Assembly: GCA_002298785.1 (NCBI GenBank)
Contig: DBMR01000076.1
Span: 1-20,930 of the forward strand
Direction of reading: 5' to 3'
Origin: Verrucomicrobia subdivision 3 bacterium UBA693
GTDB lineage: Bacteria > Verrucomicrobiota > Verrucomicrobiia > Limisphaerales > UBA8199
DNA length: 20,930 bases
Of this stretch, positions 7,301-15,608 are shown in pieces; within the stretch, counting starts at the first letter, position 1, and every line of letters begins with the position of its first letter. The position numbers and the translations under genes are program-made. The notes beneath the pieces are model-generated. The model made no database searches. It worked only from the letters and a program-made list of their open reading frames with translations, and was not told where the DNA came from.

Positions 7301-7981
7301 ATGAAAACTACCTACTACGGCCATTCCTGCTTCGGGGTTGAAGTCAATTCCAAGCACCTGCTCTTTGACCCGTTCATCACCCCCAACGACCTGGCGCGGA
7401 ATATCGATATAACCAAGGTCCCTGCCGATTTTATCCTCATTTCGCACGGCCACGCCGACCACCTGGCCGATGCGGCTGCCATCGCGCGCCGCACGGGAGC
7501 CACCATCATCTCCAATTACGAGATCACCGTCTGGTACGGCAAACAAGGTCTGAATCGATCCGTGGCGATGAACCACGGTGGCACGGCTAAACTGGATTTC
7601 GGCCGCGTCAAATTCGTCAATGCCATCCATTCCAGTAGCCTGCCGGACGGAAGTTATGGCGGCAATCCGGGCGGCTTCGTCGTCGAAACCGGGTCCGGCA
7701 ATTTTTATTATTCCGGCGATACAGCCCTGACCTTGGACATGAAGCTGATCGGCGAGACCACGCCCCTGAAGTTCGCCGCCCTTTGCCTCGGGGACACCTT
7801 CACCATGGGATATGAGGACGCCGCGCGCGCCGCGGAGTTTGTTCGCTGCCAGAACATTCTGGGGTTGCACTTCGATACGTTCCCACCCATCAAGATCGAC
7901 CGGGACGCAGGCGTGCAGCATTTCGCCAGCCGCGGCTGTCGTTTGCACCTGCTCAACCCGGGCGAGTCCGCGGAGTTCTGA
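7301..7981 (+). CDS. UPF0173 metal-dependent hydrolase (metallo-beta-lactamase fold)
   Basis: 226 residues, the normal length for the UPF0173/YtkL family, predicted cytoplasmic. The metal-binding HGHADH motif is at 49-54, with further likely ligands H110 (NAIHSSS), D140 (YSGDTAL) and H190 (GLHFDT). The N-terminal YYGHSCFGVE and the phrase GNPGGFVVE are family hallmarks. The substrate is unknown; proteins of this fold hydrolyse phosphodiesters, lactones or thioesters. The start is well supported by GAGG at 7294-7297 and by a promoter candidate upstream. All metal ligands are present, so the protein should be active. It is divergent from rpmI, and the next gene starts 42 bases downstream. Confidence 0.93.
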   Translation: MKTTYYGHSCFGVEVNSKHLLFDPFITPNDLARNIDITKVPADFILISHGHADHLADAAAIARRTGATIISNYEITVWYGKQGLNRSVAMNHGGTAKLDFGRVKFVNAIHSSSLPDGSYGGNPGGFVVETGSGNFYYSGDTALTLDMKLIGETTPLKFAALCLGDTFTMGYEDAARAAEFVRCQNILGLHFDTFPPIKIDRDAGVQHFASRGCRLHLLNPGESAEF

Positions 7982-8023
7982 ATTGCTTTGAGGCCGCATC
8001 GGTTACATTGCTCAAAAGGTCCA

Positions 8024-9742
8024 ATGCGTCCATTTAAGTGGGGAGGGCGAAAAGCAGGAATCTCAAGCGGAAGTCTTCGAGGAAACTTTCTTTTGGCTTG
8101 GTCGGTGCTGGCAGGGTTTTGCTGGAGCCTGGTTCTGCTTCCGTTGACCGCGCGGGGCAACGTCTACGCCACCCAGGTGCAGATCAACGGCGGTTTCACC
8201 AACGTTTTGGGGAGCAACGCCGGACCGGTTACCATCTCCTACCTGTTGAATGAACCGGCGAATGGTGGCGTGACGGTCCGAGTGTGGTCCAGTTCAAGTA
8301 TTGTGCGCACGCTCAACGTCGTCCCGGGCAACGGCGGAACTCTGAAAGGCAGCAATGCGCTGGTCTGGGACGGCCTGCTGAACGGCAATCTCCCGGCCAC
8401 CCCGGGTCTCTATCGAGTCAGCGTAACCGCCTCGAATACGGGTCACTCTGCCTGGACCCAGATCAGCTCGGATGCGGACAGCAGAACTTATGTTTGGGAA
8501 GGACGCGGCGTGGCGGTGAACCAAAACCAGGATAGTCCCTATTACGGGCGGATCTTCGTCGCCAACGCGGCTGCGGGCCCCGGTTCCCTGCCCGGCGATC
8601 AGGTCGGCATCTTGAAACTTAACGCCGACTTCTCCTACGCGACCGAAGGCTCGATCAGCACCGGTGGTCACGCCTGGGCAGGCGACCTATTCAGCCCCTG
8701 GAAGGTTGAAGTCTCCGAAGATGGCTCGGTGTACGTGAACGATTTTTCAAGTGCTGGCGGGATTTACCGGTTTGATCCACAGGTCTCCACAAATTCGCAA
8801 CTGCAAGTGACCGACACAAACAACGTGGGAGATGCCGGCCGTGCGCAGTTGAGCGGCTTCACCACCGTCGGCACCGGGCCCGACACCACGCTGTGGGTGA
8901 CCGACCAGCGCAGTTCCGGCACCCTCGGCGTGCTGCGCTTTCAACTCGGACCGACCGGTCAAGCGCTCAGCAACAACACAGGTACCGTGGTGATCGGACC
9001 AGGGGTTTCCCTGACAAAAAGCCCGGCGGATGTGGCGTTGGATGGCAAGGGAAATATTTATGTGGTGCAATCCGTCAGCAGCGCCCTCGATGCGACGCCA
9101 CGCGTTTTGAAGTTCCCGGCTTACGACCCATCGACCAACAATGGCGCACCGCTCCGGACTGCCGTTTGGGCGGTAGGCCAGGCCGACGTTAACTATGGCA
9201 ATGCCACCGGAGTGGCGGTTGATCCCACTGGGACTTACCTGGCGGTCTCTTTCCGCGGCACCACGGCGGCCACCGGCAACACCTCGGTGCTTTACACCTC
9301 CAACGGCGGGTTTGTCGTCAGCATGGACCTAGGCCAAGCCATCAGCGGGCTAACTTCTCACCAAGACACGGATTGCGCTTGGGATGCGGCGGGCAACCTC
9401 TATTACCTCGACAATTTTTATGGAGCCTGGCGGGCGGTCTCGCCGCCCGGCCCGAACCAATCCACCACTCTGGCCATCAGTGCGATCGAAGTAACCGGAC
9501 CACTGAACATTCTGAGTATCAGCCTGGAGGCTGGGGAGGTTAACCTGGTGTTCGAGGGTGCGGAAACGGAGGCTCCTGAGGCGTTCAGGTTGTTCAGTTC
9601 GCCCGATCCGGCGACTGGCTACCTGCAGGAGACAGCGGCGGTCATCACCCGCATCTCGGCCGGTAAATTCCAAGCCACCGTTCCGATTACCGGTGATTTG
9701 CGATTTTACCGGATAAAGCGCGTGCCTGTCCCCTTCCCATAA
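8024..9742 (+). CDS. Secreted beta-propeller (NHL-like) protein
   Basis: 572 residues from the ATG at 8024, which has AAGG five bases upstream. The frame is also open to a TTG at 7988, but that start has no ribosome site and would place charged residues before the signal. A long signal peptide has a basic n-region, a hydrophobic core FLLAWSVLAGF and a likely cleavage after LTARG (about residue 43). An Ig/FlgD-like beta domain follows (about 50-135, VTISYLLNEPANGGVTVRV and NALVWDGLLNGN). Next come four or five blade-like repeats of the type DGSVYVNDF, DTTLWVTDQ, GNIYVVQS and GNLYYLDNF. The C-terminal module ends in RFYRIKR, as in many exported verrucomicrobial proteins. The function is unknown; binding or adhesion outside the cell is plausible. 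It may be read through from the UPF0173 gene. Confidence 0.8.
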   Translation: MRPFKWGGRKAGISSGSLRGNFLLAWSVLAGFCWSLVLLPLTARGNVYATQVQINGGFTNVLGSNAGPVTISYLLNEPANGGVTVRVWSSSSIVRTLNVVPGNGGTLKGSNALVWDGLLNGNLPATPGLYRVSVTASNTGHSAWTQISSDADSRTYVWEGRGVAVNQNQDSPYYGRIFVANAAAGPGSLPGDQVGILKLNADFSYATEGSISTGGHAWAGDLFSPWKVEVSEDGSVYVNDFSSAGGIYRFDPQVSTNSQLQVTDTNNVGDAGRAQLSGFTTVGTGPDTTLWVTDQRSSGTLGVLRFQLGPTGQALSNNTGTVVIGPGVSLTKSPADVALDGKGNIYVVQSVSSALDATPRVLKFPAYDPSTNNGAPLRTAVWAVGQADVNYGNATGVAVDPTGTYLAVSFRGTTAATGNTSVLYTSNGGFVVSMDLGQAISGLTSHQDTDCAWDAAGNLYYLDNFYGAWRAVSPPGPNQSTTLAISAIEVTGPLNILSISLEAGEVNLVFEGAETEAPEAFRLFSSPDPATGYLQETAAVITRISAGKFQATVPITGDLRFYRIKRVPVPFP

Positions 9743-9806
9743 ACGCCTTATGCGATTGACCCGCCAGGCGTTCTCGTCGAGCCTCGATGAAGTCTAATCA
9801 CCTGAA

Positions 9807-11327
9807 ATGAGCGATCTCGTCAAAATCGAGTTATTACCGCTCGGGCGCGAATTGTCGGTGGCCCGTGGCACGCCGCTGCGCGACGTGCTTTTTGCGCACG
9901 GCGTCGAGTTTCCTTGTGGCGGCCGGGGCCGGTGCAAAGGCTGCAAAGTGAAAGTGCTCGCCGGCGATTTGCCGGTCACGCCGGAGGACTGCGCCAAATT
10001 CACCGAAGCCGAGCGCCGCGGAGGTTGGCGGCTCTCTTGTTGCGCCCAGGCCGAATCCGATCTCAAATTGGACCTGGCACAGTGGGAGGCCAACATTCTC
10101 AGCGACGATTCCCAGTTCACTTTCGTCCCTCGGGAAGGTTGGGGAGTGGCTATCGACCTCGGAACGACCACGATCGTCGCGCAATTATTGGATCTAAAAA
10201 CCGGCACGGTGCTGGGAGTGCGTTCTGCTTTGAACGCCCAGGCGCAGCATGGCGCCGATATCATGAGCCGGGTTGAATTCGCGGTCGCAGAGCACAGCCA
10301 ACCGGTGCTGCAGAGACTGATCCGCGATCAAATCGGCCAACTGGTGCAGGCGGTCTGGGATAGCGCCCACGGCAAACGCGAGGCCTTGAGCAGGATCGTC
10401 CTGGTCGGAAATACGGTGATGCACCACCTTTTTTGTGGAATCAGCCTCGAACCTCTTTCCCATTATCCCTTCGAGCCGTCGCAGCCCGGCCTGCAACTGT
10501 TTGAGGCCGCCGCGCTGGGTTGGGATTTCGCTCCCACGGTAATGGTAGCGTTCCTGCCCTGCATGGGAAGCTTTGTGGGCAGCGATATCCTCGCGGGAGT
10601 GGTCGCGACGCGACTTCACGAGAGCGATAGCCTCGACGCGCTCATTGACCTGGGAACGAATGGAGAAATCGTTTTGGGCAACGCCAACCGCCTGCTCTGC
10701 GCCTCCACCGCCGCCGGTCCGGCCTTTGAAGGGGCGCGCATTTCCATCGGCATGCGGGCGGCTACCGGGGCCATTTCGGAAGTCCGTATTGAGAACGGAG
10801 GATTGCGATGCCACACGATCGGGGACGGCAGTCCACGCGGCATTTGTGGCAGCGGCCTGGTCGACGCCGTGGCGGCCGGCCTGGATTTAGGTTGGCTCAA
10901 GTTCACGGGTCGACTGCTAAAAGGCGACACCTTGCCATTGGCAGACTCTGTCGCACTCAACCAATGGGATATCCGGGAACTCCAACTGGCCAAGGGCGCG
11001 ATCGCCGCGGGTCTGCGTATCCTGCTGGAGGAATGGGGCGCCACCAAAGCCGATCTCGGAAAGATTTACCTGGCCGGCGCTTTCGGGAATTACCTCAATT
11101 ACACCAGCGCACAGCGCATCGGTTTGCTCGATTTCCCCATGGAAAAAGTCGTCGCCTCCGGTAATACGGCCCTGGCGGGTGCTAAAATGGCCTTGTTCGC
11201 TCCTTCGGAAGAGGGCTGGCTTTACCAGGATCTGCTCCGTCGCTCAAAGCATGTTTCGCTTAACGAATCCGCCCGGTTCCAGGACGTGTTCGTCGAGGAA
11301 ATGTCCTTTCCGAATGTTCAGGTCTGA
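9807..11327 (+). CDS. Ferredoxin-ASKHA protein, RACo-like reductive activator (DUF4445)
   Basis: 506 residues. The N-terminal [2Fe-2S] ferredoxin domain (about 1-90) has C37-x5-C43-x2-C46 and a later C78/C79 as ligands (EFPCGGRGRCKGCKV). Joined to it is an ATP-binding ASKHA (actin/Hsp70-like) domain: phosphate loop GVAIDLGTTTIV near 113-124, a second DLGTNGEIVLG, then GSGLVDAVAAG and GAFGNYLN. This architecture is that of RACo and related proteins, which use ATP to drive electron transfer to the cobalt of corrinoid proteins in methyl transfer and so rescue inactivated Co(II). It is shorter than clostridial RACo (about 630 residues). No corrinoid protein or methyltransferase lies in the window, so its partner is unknown. 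The start is ATG 9807; no clear Shine-Dalgarno sequence precedes it. The family is secure, the substrate is not. Confidence 0.88.
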   Translation: MSDLVKIELLPLGRELSVARGTPLRDVLFAHGVEFPCGGRGRCKGCKVKVLAGDLPVTPEDCAKFTEAERRGGWRLSCCAQAESDLKLDLAQWEANILSDDSQFTFVPREGWGVAIDLGTTTIVAQLLDLKTGTVLGVRSALNAQAQHGADIMSRVEFAVAEHSQPVLQRLIRDQIGQLVQAVWDSAHGKREALSRIVLVGNTVMHHLFCGISLEPLSHYPFEPSQPGLQLFEAAALGWDFAPTVMVAFLPCMGSFVGSDILAGVVATRLHESDSLDALIDLGTNGEIVLGNANRLLCASTAAGPAFEGARISIGMRAATGAISEVRIENGGLRCHTIGDGSPRGICGSGLVDAVAAGLDLGWLKFTGRLLKGDTLPLADSVALNQWDIRELQLAKGAIAAGLRILLEEWGATKADLGKIYLAGAFGNYLNYTSAQRIGLLDFPMEKVVASGNTALAGAKMALFAPSEEGWLYQDLLRRSKHVSLNESARFQDVFVEEMSFPNVQV

Positions 11328-11517
11328 CCTGGGGAGCACCGGGACGGGGTGCGCTACCTGATTCATGGATACGCTCTAAACGAGGCAATACCCCTTTTTT
11401 ACGCCTTCCTTGACCGGCATCAAGGCCGGATTGACGCGGGCTTGGCAAATTATGCGCAGGAAATGACAAAAGCGGTGTAGTGGATTGAACCCCTGCCCCG
11501 CATCATGATCACGCGGT

Positions 11518-11796
11518 ATGAATTCGTTTCAGTCAATGGATAACACGAACCGGGAAGAAGCCCGGTGTGAAGTCTGTCCCTTGAACCTAGTCAAAGCCGG
11601 GGTGGCGGTTCGGATTAAGCAACTTTGTGCTACTCCCGAGCTGCAAAATCGGCTGCGCGAATTGGGCTTTTGCGAGGACCAGGTCATCCGGTTGCTCACG
11701 AGCCGCAACAACCTCATCTGCCAGGTCTGCAACGCGCGGCTGGCGATCAGCGAACAACTGGCCCAACTGATCCTGGTCGAACCGATTCGCCGCTAA
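11518..11796 (+). CDS. Stand-alone FeoA-domain protein with two CxxC pairs
   Basis: 92 residues. The core PLNLVKAGVAVRIKQL, then NRLRELGFCEDQ and the closing LAISEQLAQLILVEP form the SH3-like FeoA fold, which in Fe(II) transport contacts FeoB. Unusual for FeoA are six cysteines: C17-x2-C20 before the fold, C37, C52 and C68-x2-C71 (ICQVCN) in it. They suggest a metal site. No feoB is present in the window. The start is uncertain between ATG 11518 and ATG 11536; neither has a good ribosome site. The last 50 bases overlap the end of hemH on the other strand. A role in iron handling near heme synthesis is attractive, but it rests on position only. Confidence 0.82.
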   Translation: MNSFQSMDNTNREEARCEVCPLNLVKAGVAVRIKQLCATPELQNRLRELGFCEDQVIRLLTSRNNLICQVCNARLAISEQLAQLILVEPIRR

Positions 11797-12799
11797 AGCT
11801 CGCCACCATTTTGGTAAGAGCTTCGATCCATTTCGGATGTTCGTTCATGCAGGGGATGCGGGTAAGCTCCTCCCCTCCGGCAGCTTCAAACGACTCTTTG
11901 CCCCGCAATCCAATCTCCTCGATCGTCTCCAGGCAGTCAGAAACAAATGCCGGACAAATCACGAGGATATGCTTGATCCCTTCGGCGCCAAACCGCTCCA
12001 GCTCGAAATCGGTGTAAGGCCGCAGCCAGGGATCGCGTCCGAGGCGTGATTGAAAGGAAACGGCATACTTGTTGGCCGGCACCTGGGCCGCCTTTACGAA
12101 TGCGGCCACTGTCTTGAAACATTGAGCACGGTAACACTGGGCGTGCGCGGGGCTGGCTACCTCGCAGCAGTTCGGTACAGTCAGACAATGGCAGCCGGTG
12201 GGATCGGACTTTTTGAGGTGCCGCTCCGGAATACCGTGAAAGCTGAACAAGAGCAGGTCGTAGGGCTTCTGCAGATATTCGCTGGCACTTGCGACCAGGG
12301 CGGCAATGTAATCGGGATGATCGTAATAGGGCGGTTGCACCTGGATGCGCATCCCGGGCGCCAGTTTGGCGGCAACTTCCTTCACCCTCACCACCGCTGT
12401 TTCAAAGCTCGACATCGCAAAGTGCGGAAAGAGCGGAATCATCAGCAGCTCTTCGATGTGTTGGTCGGCCAGGCGTTGAACCGCGTCCGGAATCGATGGA
12501 TTCTGGTAGCGCATGGCCAGTTCGACCGGGATCGATACCCGCTCCTGCAAGGCGCGTTGAAGCGCGCGGCTGGTTACCACGAGCGGGGAGCCTTCGGGCG
12601 TCCAGATGGTGTGATATGCTTCGGCGGATTGTTTGGGGCGTGAAGGAAGGATGCCAAAATTGACGATGCAAAATCGCAATGGCCAGGCCACATCGAGCAC
12701 CCGCCCGTCCATCAGAAACTCCCGCAGGTAGCGCCGAACATCCGGCACGGAGGGCGAGTCCGGAGATCCGAGGTTAACAAGCAAAATGGCTTTCTTCAT
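11747..12799 (-). CDS. hemH: Ferrochelatase
   Basis: 350 residues from ATG 12799 (MKKAILLVNLGSP); a TTG two codons upstream at 12805 is less likely. It inserts Fe(II) into protoporphyrin IX to make protoheme, the final step of the operon's pathway. FSFHGIPERH with the catalytic His at 188, FQSRLGRDPWLRPYTD (about 249-264) and CPAFVSDCLETIEE with the key Glu at 291 are diagnostic. Odd is a cysteine-rich segment at 203-227 (C203, C205, C211, C212, C222, C227) just after the active-site His, where E. coli HemH has fewer. Some microbial ferrochelatases bind a [2Fe-2S] cluster through internal cysteines, so a cluster is likely but unproven. The gene lies 29 bases after hemY, and its 3' end overlaps the FeoA-domain gene. 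Confidence 0.95.
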   Translation of the reverse strand: MKKAILLVNLGSPDSPSVPDVRRYLREFLMDGRVLDVAWPLRFCIVNFGILPSRPKQSAEAYHTIWTPEGSPLVVTSRALQRALQERVSIPVELAMRYQNPSIPDAVQRLADQHIEELLMIPLFPHFAMSSFETAVVRVKEVAAKLAPGMRIQVQPPYYDHPDYIAALVASASEYLQKPYDLLLFSFHGIPERHLKKSDPTGCHCLTVPNCCEVASPAHAQCYRAQCFKTVAAFVKAAQVPANKYAVSFQSRLGRDPWLRPYTDFELERFGAEGIKHILVICPAFVSDCLETIEEIGLRGKESFEAAGGEELTRIPCMNEHPKWIEALTKMVASFSGESVRPGSVGPVVR

Positions 12800-12828
12800 G
12801 CTCAATAGGTGTAATCCAGGAAGTCAGT

Positions 12829-14238
12829 TCAAGCCGGACGGCTTCCGGCCACACGCTCGCTTTGGCTGCGAACGAAAGCTCCCACTCGATCCGCCGCGTT
12901 AACGCCCGAGACAATCGTGTCACTCAGCGAGATGCCATCCCGATAATGGCCGGCCAGGAACAGCCCCGGCGCGCGCGCTTCGATATCGGACATGAGCGCC
13001 CGATACTTGCCGTAGCCCAAGTTGTACTGAGGAATGGCTTTCGGATAAAAAACACTGTGCCGAAATACCGGCTGGCCTTTCACGCCCAAAATGACGCGCA
13101 AATCCTGCAGGGTGATTTCGGTGAGCTCTTCGGTGCCGAGCCCCGCCAATTCCGGGAACCGCTCACCGCCCACATAACTGGTGAGGGTCAGGTGCCCCTC
13201 GGGGGCGCGGTTTGGAAACAAGGACGAGGAGAAAATTGTGCCAAGAATCTTGAATCCCTCCACCCGCGGTATGAGCATGCCAAATCCGTTACAAGGATGG
13301 GTCACATCGCTCCGTTTGAAGCCCAGCACCACGCTGGCCACCGGGGGGTAGCGGATCTCCGAAAACGGGGTGAAATCAATGGTCTGCGAACTCTTGACCT
13401 TTAATTCCGCCAACCGGAAAGCCGTGCCACAATACAGCACCGCCGAGTGTTCCGCTTGATAGTCGCCTCCCACCGAATGGCAACTTAACGTCCAGCCGGC
13501 CTCGGACTTGGCCATGGCCTTGATATGCGTGAGGGTGCGCACTGAACTGCCCAGCATTTCCGCCAGCGTGTGCGGCAACACCTGTAATCCGTCATCAAAC
13601 GAAAACTTCGCCGCACGATCCTTCGCAACCTCTCCTCGTTTCTTGCGTTCGCGAGCTCCAAAGATTTGGCCTTTGATCAAGGAACCGTAACGCTCCTCAA
13701 GTTGGCCCAGTTTCGGGAACGCTTGGAGCACGGAAAGCTTGTGCGGATCACCCGCATAAACGCCCGCCACCAGTGCGTCGATGGCATGATCCAAAAATTC
13801 CTGCCCCAAACGGCGCACCACGAACTGCGCCACGCTCTCCTCCACGCCATCCGTCCGGCGGGGCACGAACGGTTCGCGCAGCACGGCCAGTTTCGCCGAC
13901 ATTGAAAAGAGCGAAGTGGTGAAGAAACCCAGCGGGGACGAGGGCATGGCGATGGGCCGCTGGTAGCGAACCACATACCGCGCCTCCGCGCTGGGATCAG
14001 GATTCTGCCGTCGACCAGCCAACCCGGCATCTTTCACCAACTGCGTGACCTTGGGTGAAGTCTCCAGAATGGTATTCGGGCCGAATTCCGCCAGGAACCC
14101 ATCTTTGCGAATGGATTGGATGGCTCCACCGACACGGCCGGTGCTCTCGTAAACGGTTACGGGAAGGCCCTTGCGCCGCAAATAAAATGCGGCCGTCAGC
14201 CCTGCGATCCCCGCGCCGATAATCGCCACCGGCTTCAT
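12829..14238 (-). CDS. hemY: Protoporphyrinogen oxidase, HemY type
   Basis: 469 residues, normal for FAD-dependent HemY. It oxidises protoporphyrinogen IX to protoporphyrin IX, normally using oxygen as acceptor, probably at the membrane surface. The Rossmann motif GAGIAG lies at 8-13 within AIIGAGIAGLTAAFYL, followed by GRVGGAIQS and EFGPNTIL. DALVAGVYAGDP and the C-terminal LAGHYRDGISLSDTIVSG (FAD-binding) are family signatures. Its ATG overlaps the hemN stop in an ATGA, which shows translational coupling. The neighbouring hemN and hemH make the protoporphyrin route the likely one rather than the coproporphyrin route of Gram-positives. The symbol hemG is also used for this enzyme. Confidence 0.93.
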   Translation of the reverse strand: MKPVAIIGAGIAGLTAAFYLRRKGLPVTVYESTGRVGGAIQSIRKDGFLAEFGPNTILETSPKVTQLVKDAGLAGRRQNPDPSAEARYVVRYQRPIAMPSSPLGFFTTSLFSMSAKLAVLREPFVPRRTDGVEESVAQFVVRRLGQEFLDHAIDALVAGVYAGDPHKLSVLQAFPKLGQLEERYGSLIKGQIFGARERKKRGEVAKDRAAKFSFDDGLQVLPHTLAEMLGSSVRTLTHIKAMAKSEAGWTLSCHSVGGDYQAEHSAVLYCGTAFRLAELKVKSSQTIDFTPFSEIRYPPVASVVLGFKRSDVTHPCNGFGMLIPRVEGFKILGTIFSSSLFPNRAPEGHLTLTSYVGGERFPELAGLGTEELTEITLQDLRVILGVKGQPVFRHSVFYPKAIPQYNLGYGKYRALMSDIEARAPGLFLAGHYRDGISLSDTIVSGVNAADRVGAFVRSQSERVAGSRPA

Positions 14239-15608
14239 ATGGTCCGGGAGAACCGATTTTCCTTTCGGCTGGTGGCGTAGGCGTCAAACCGCATGGCGAT
14301 GTTCCGAATCAGCAATCGGCCCAAGTCGGTGACTACAATCCCGGTGGGAGTCTTCATCAGCAAACCATCGGCCTCCATGTCTCCCAACGATTCCAGTTCC
14401 TGGGCAAAATGCTGCTGGAAATCCACCCCGATCAATCCCGACAACGTTGCGTAATCGATGCCCAGATCGCACATGAGACGCATGATGGTAGTGCGGCGGA
14501 GCTTGTCCTCGCCGGTCATGAGATACCCACGGTGCAATGGCAGGCGGCCCTGGTCAATCGCCGCATAATAGTCCGGCAACTCTTTCTCGTTCTGCCAGTA
14601 AAAATCTTCCGCTTGAGAAATCGAGGACATGCCAAAGGCGTAGATATCCGTCCCCCCCCTGGTGCTGTATCCCTGGAAATTTCGCTGCAAGGTCCGCTGC
14701 TTCTGCGCCACGGCCAACTCGTCATCCACCCGCGCAAAATGGTCCATCCCGATGTAAACGTACCCCTCGGAAGTAAGTTTCTCGATCGTCAGTTTGAGGA
14801 GTTCCAGCTTCGTTTCCGGAGTCGGCAAAGATTCCGGTTTGAGAATCTTCTGAGCGGGTTTCATCCACGGCACGTGCGCATAGTTGAACACCGCAAACCG
14901 GTCAGGCTTGAGCGAGATGGTTTCTTCGAGCGACTTGAGGAACGAGGTCGGGGTCTGATGCGGCAGACCGTAAATCAAGTCGATGTTGATCGATTGGAAG
15001 CCGAGCTCGCGCATCCATTCCACCACTTCGCGGGTCATTTCAAACGGTTGAATGCGGTGCACTGCTTTCTGCACCACGGGGTCGTTATCCTGAACCCCCA
15101 TGCTGGCGCGATTAAACCCAACTTCCCGCAAGGCCACCAAGTGCTCCCGAGATAGCCGGCGCGGATCCACTTCCACGCCCGCCTCCACATCTTCCGCGAA
15201 AGTAAACCGGGAGTGGATCATATCCCCCAGCCGGCGGATTTCGTCCGGCAACGAAAACGTAGGTGTGCCGCCGCCAAAATGCATTTGCACCACCTTGCGC
15301 GCCGGATTCATCAGTTTCCGCGCCAGGTCCATCTCCCGCCCGAGGTACTGCACGTAGTCGCCGCTCTTCGTTTGGTCCGCGGTGATCACCGTGGTGCAGC
15401 CACAGTACCAGCAGAGCGAATAACAAAATGGCAGGTGAAAATAGAGCGAGATATCGCGCGTGCCCCGGTTATTCTCCCGGATCTTCTCCAGGAAAGTTTC
15501 CTGCGAAATTTCGTCGGTAAAATGGGTGGCGGGCGGATAGGAGGTGTATCGCGGTCCGGGGACGTTATATTTCCGGATTAAATCGAGATCAACTTTCAGC
15601 ATGCTCAT
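14235..15608 (-). CDS. hemN: Oxygen-independent coproporphyrinogen III oxidase (radical SAM)
   Basis: 457 residues, matching E. coli HemN in length. It decarboxylates two propionates of coproporphyrinogen III by radical SAM chemistry. The cluster motif FCYSLCWYCGC has C62, C66 and C69 as ligands, plus the C71 found in true HemN. GGGTP (113-117) binds SAM. The N-terminal GPRYTSYPPATHF is typical of true HemN rather than the HemW heme chaperone, supporting a catalytic role. The start is taken at 15608 because that ATG overlaps the hemE stop (ATGA) and gives MSMLKVDLDLIRKYNVPGPRYTS; the frame is open further upstream, but those residues are unlike HemN. The end overlaps hemY by four bases. Confidence 0.95.
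   Translation of the reverse strand: MSMLKVDLDLIRKYNVPGPRYTSYPPATHFTDEISQETFLEKIRENNRGTRDISLYFHLPFCYSLCWYCGCTTVITADQTKSGDYVQYLGREMDLARKLMNPARKVVQMHFGGGTPTFSLPDEIRRLGDMIHSRFTFAEDVEAGVEVDPRRLSREHLVALREVGFNRASMGVQDNDPVVQKAVHRIQPFEMTREVVEWMRELGFQSINIDLIYGLPHQTPTSFLKSLEETISLKPDRFAVFNYAHVPWMKPAQKILKPESLPTPETKLELLKLTIEKLTSEGYVYIGMDHFARVDDELAVAQKQRTLQRNFQGYSTRGGTDIYAFGMSSISQAEDFYWQNEKELPDYYAAIDQGRLPLHRGYLMTGEDKLRRTTIMRLMCDLGIDYATLSGLIGVDFQQHFAQELESLGDMEADGLLMKTPTGIVVTDLGRLLIRNIAMRFDAYATSRKENRFSRTI

Noticed and set aside
14409..15155. Open frame of 248 codons on the plus strand
   Set aside because: It is antisense to hemN, whose conserved motifs run through the same bases. The composition is Arg/His/Phe-rich and not protein-like.
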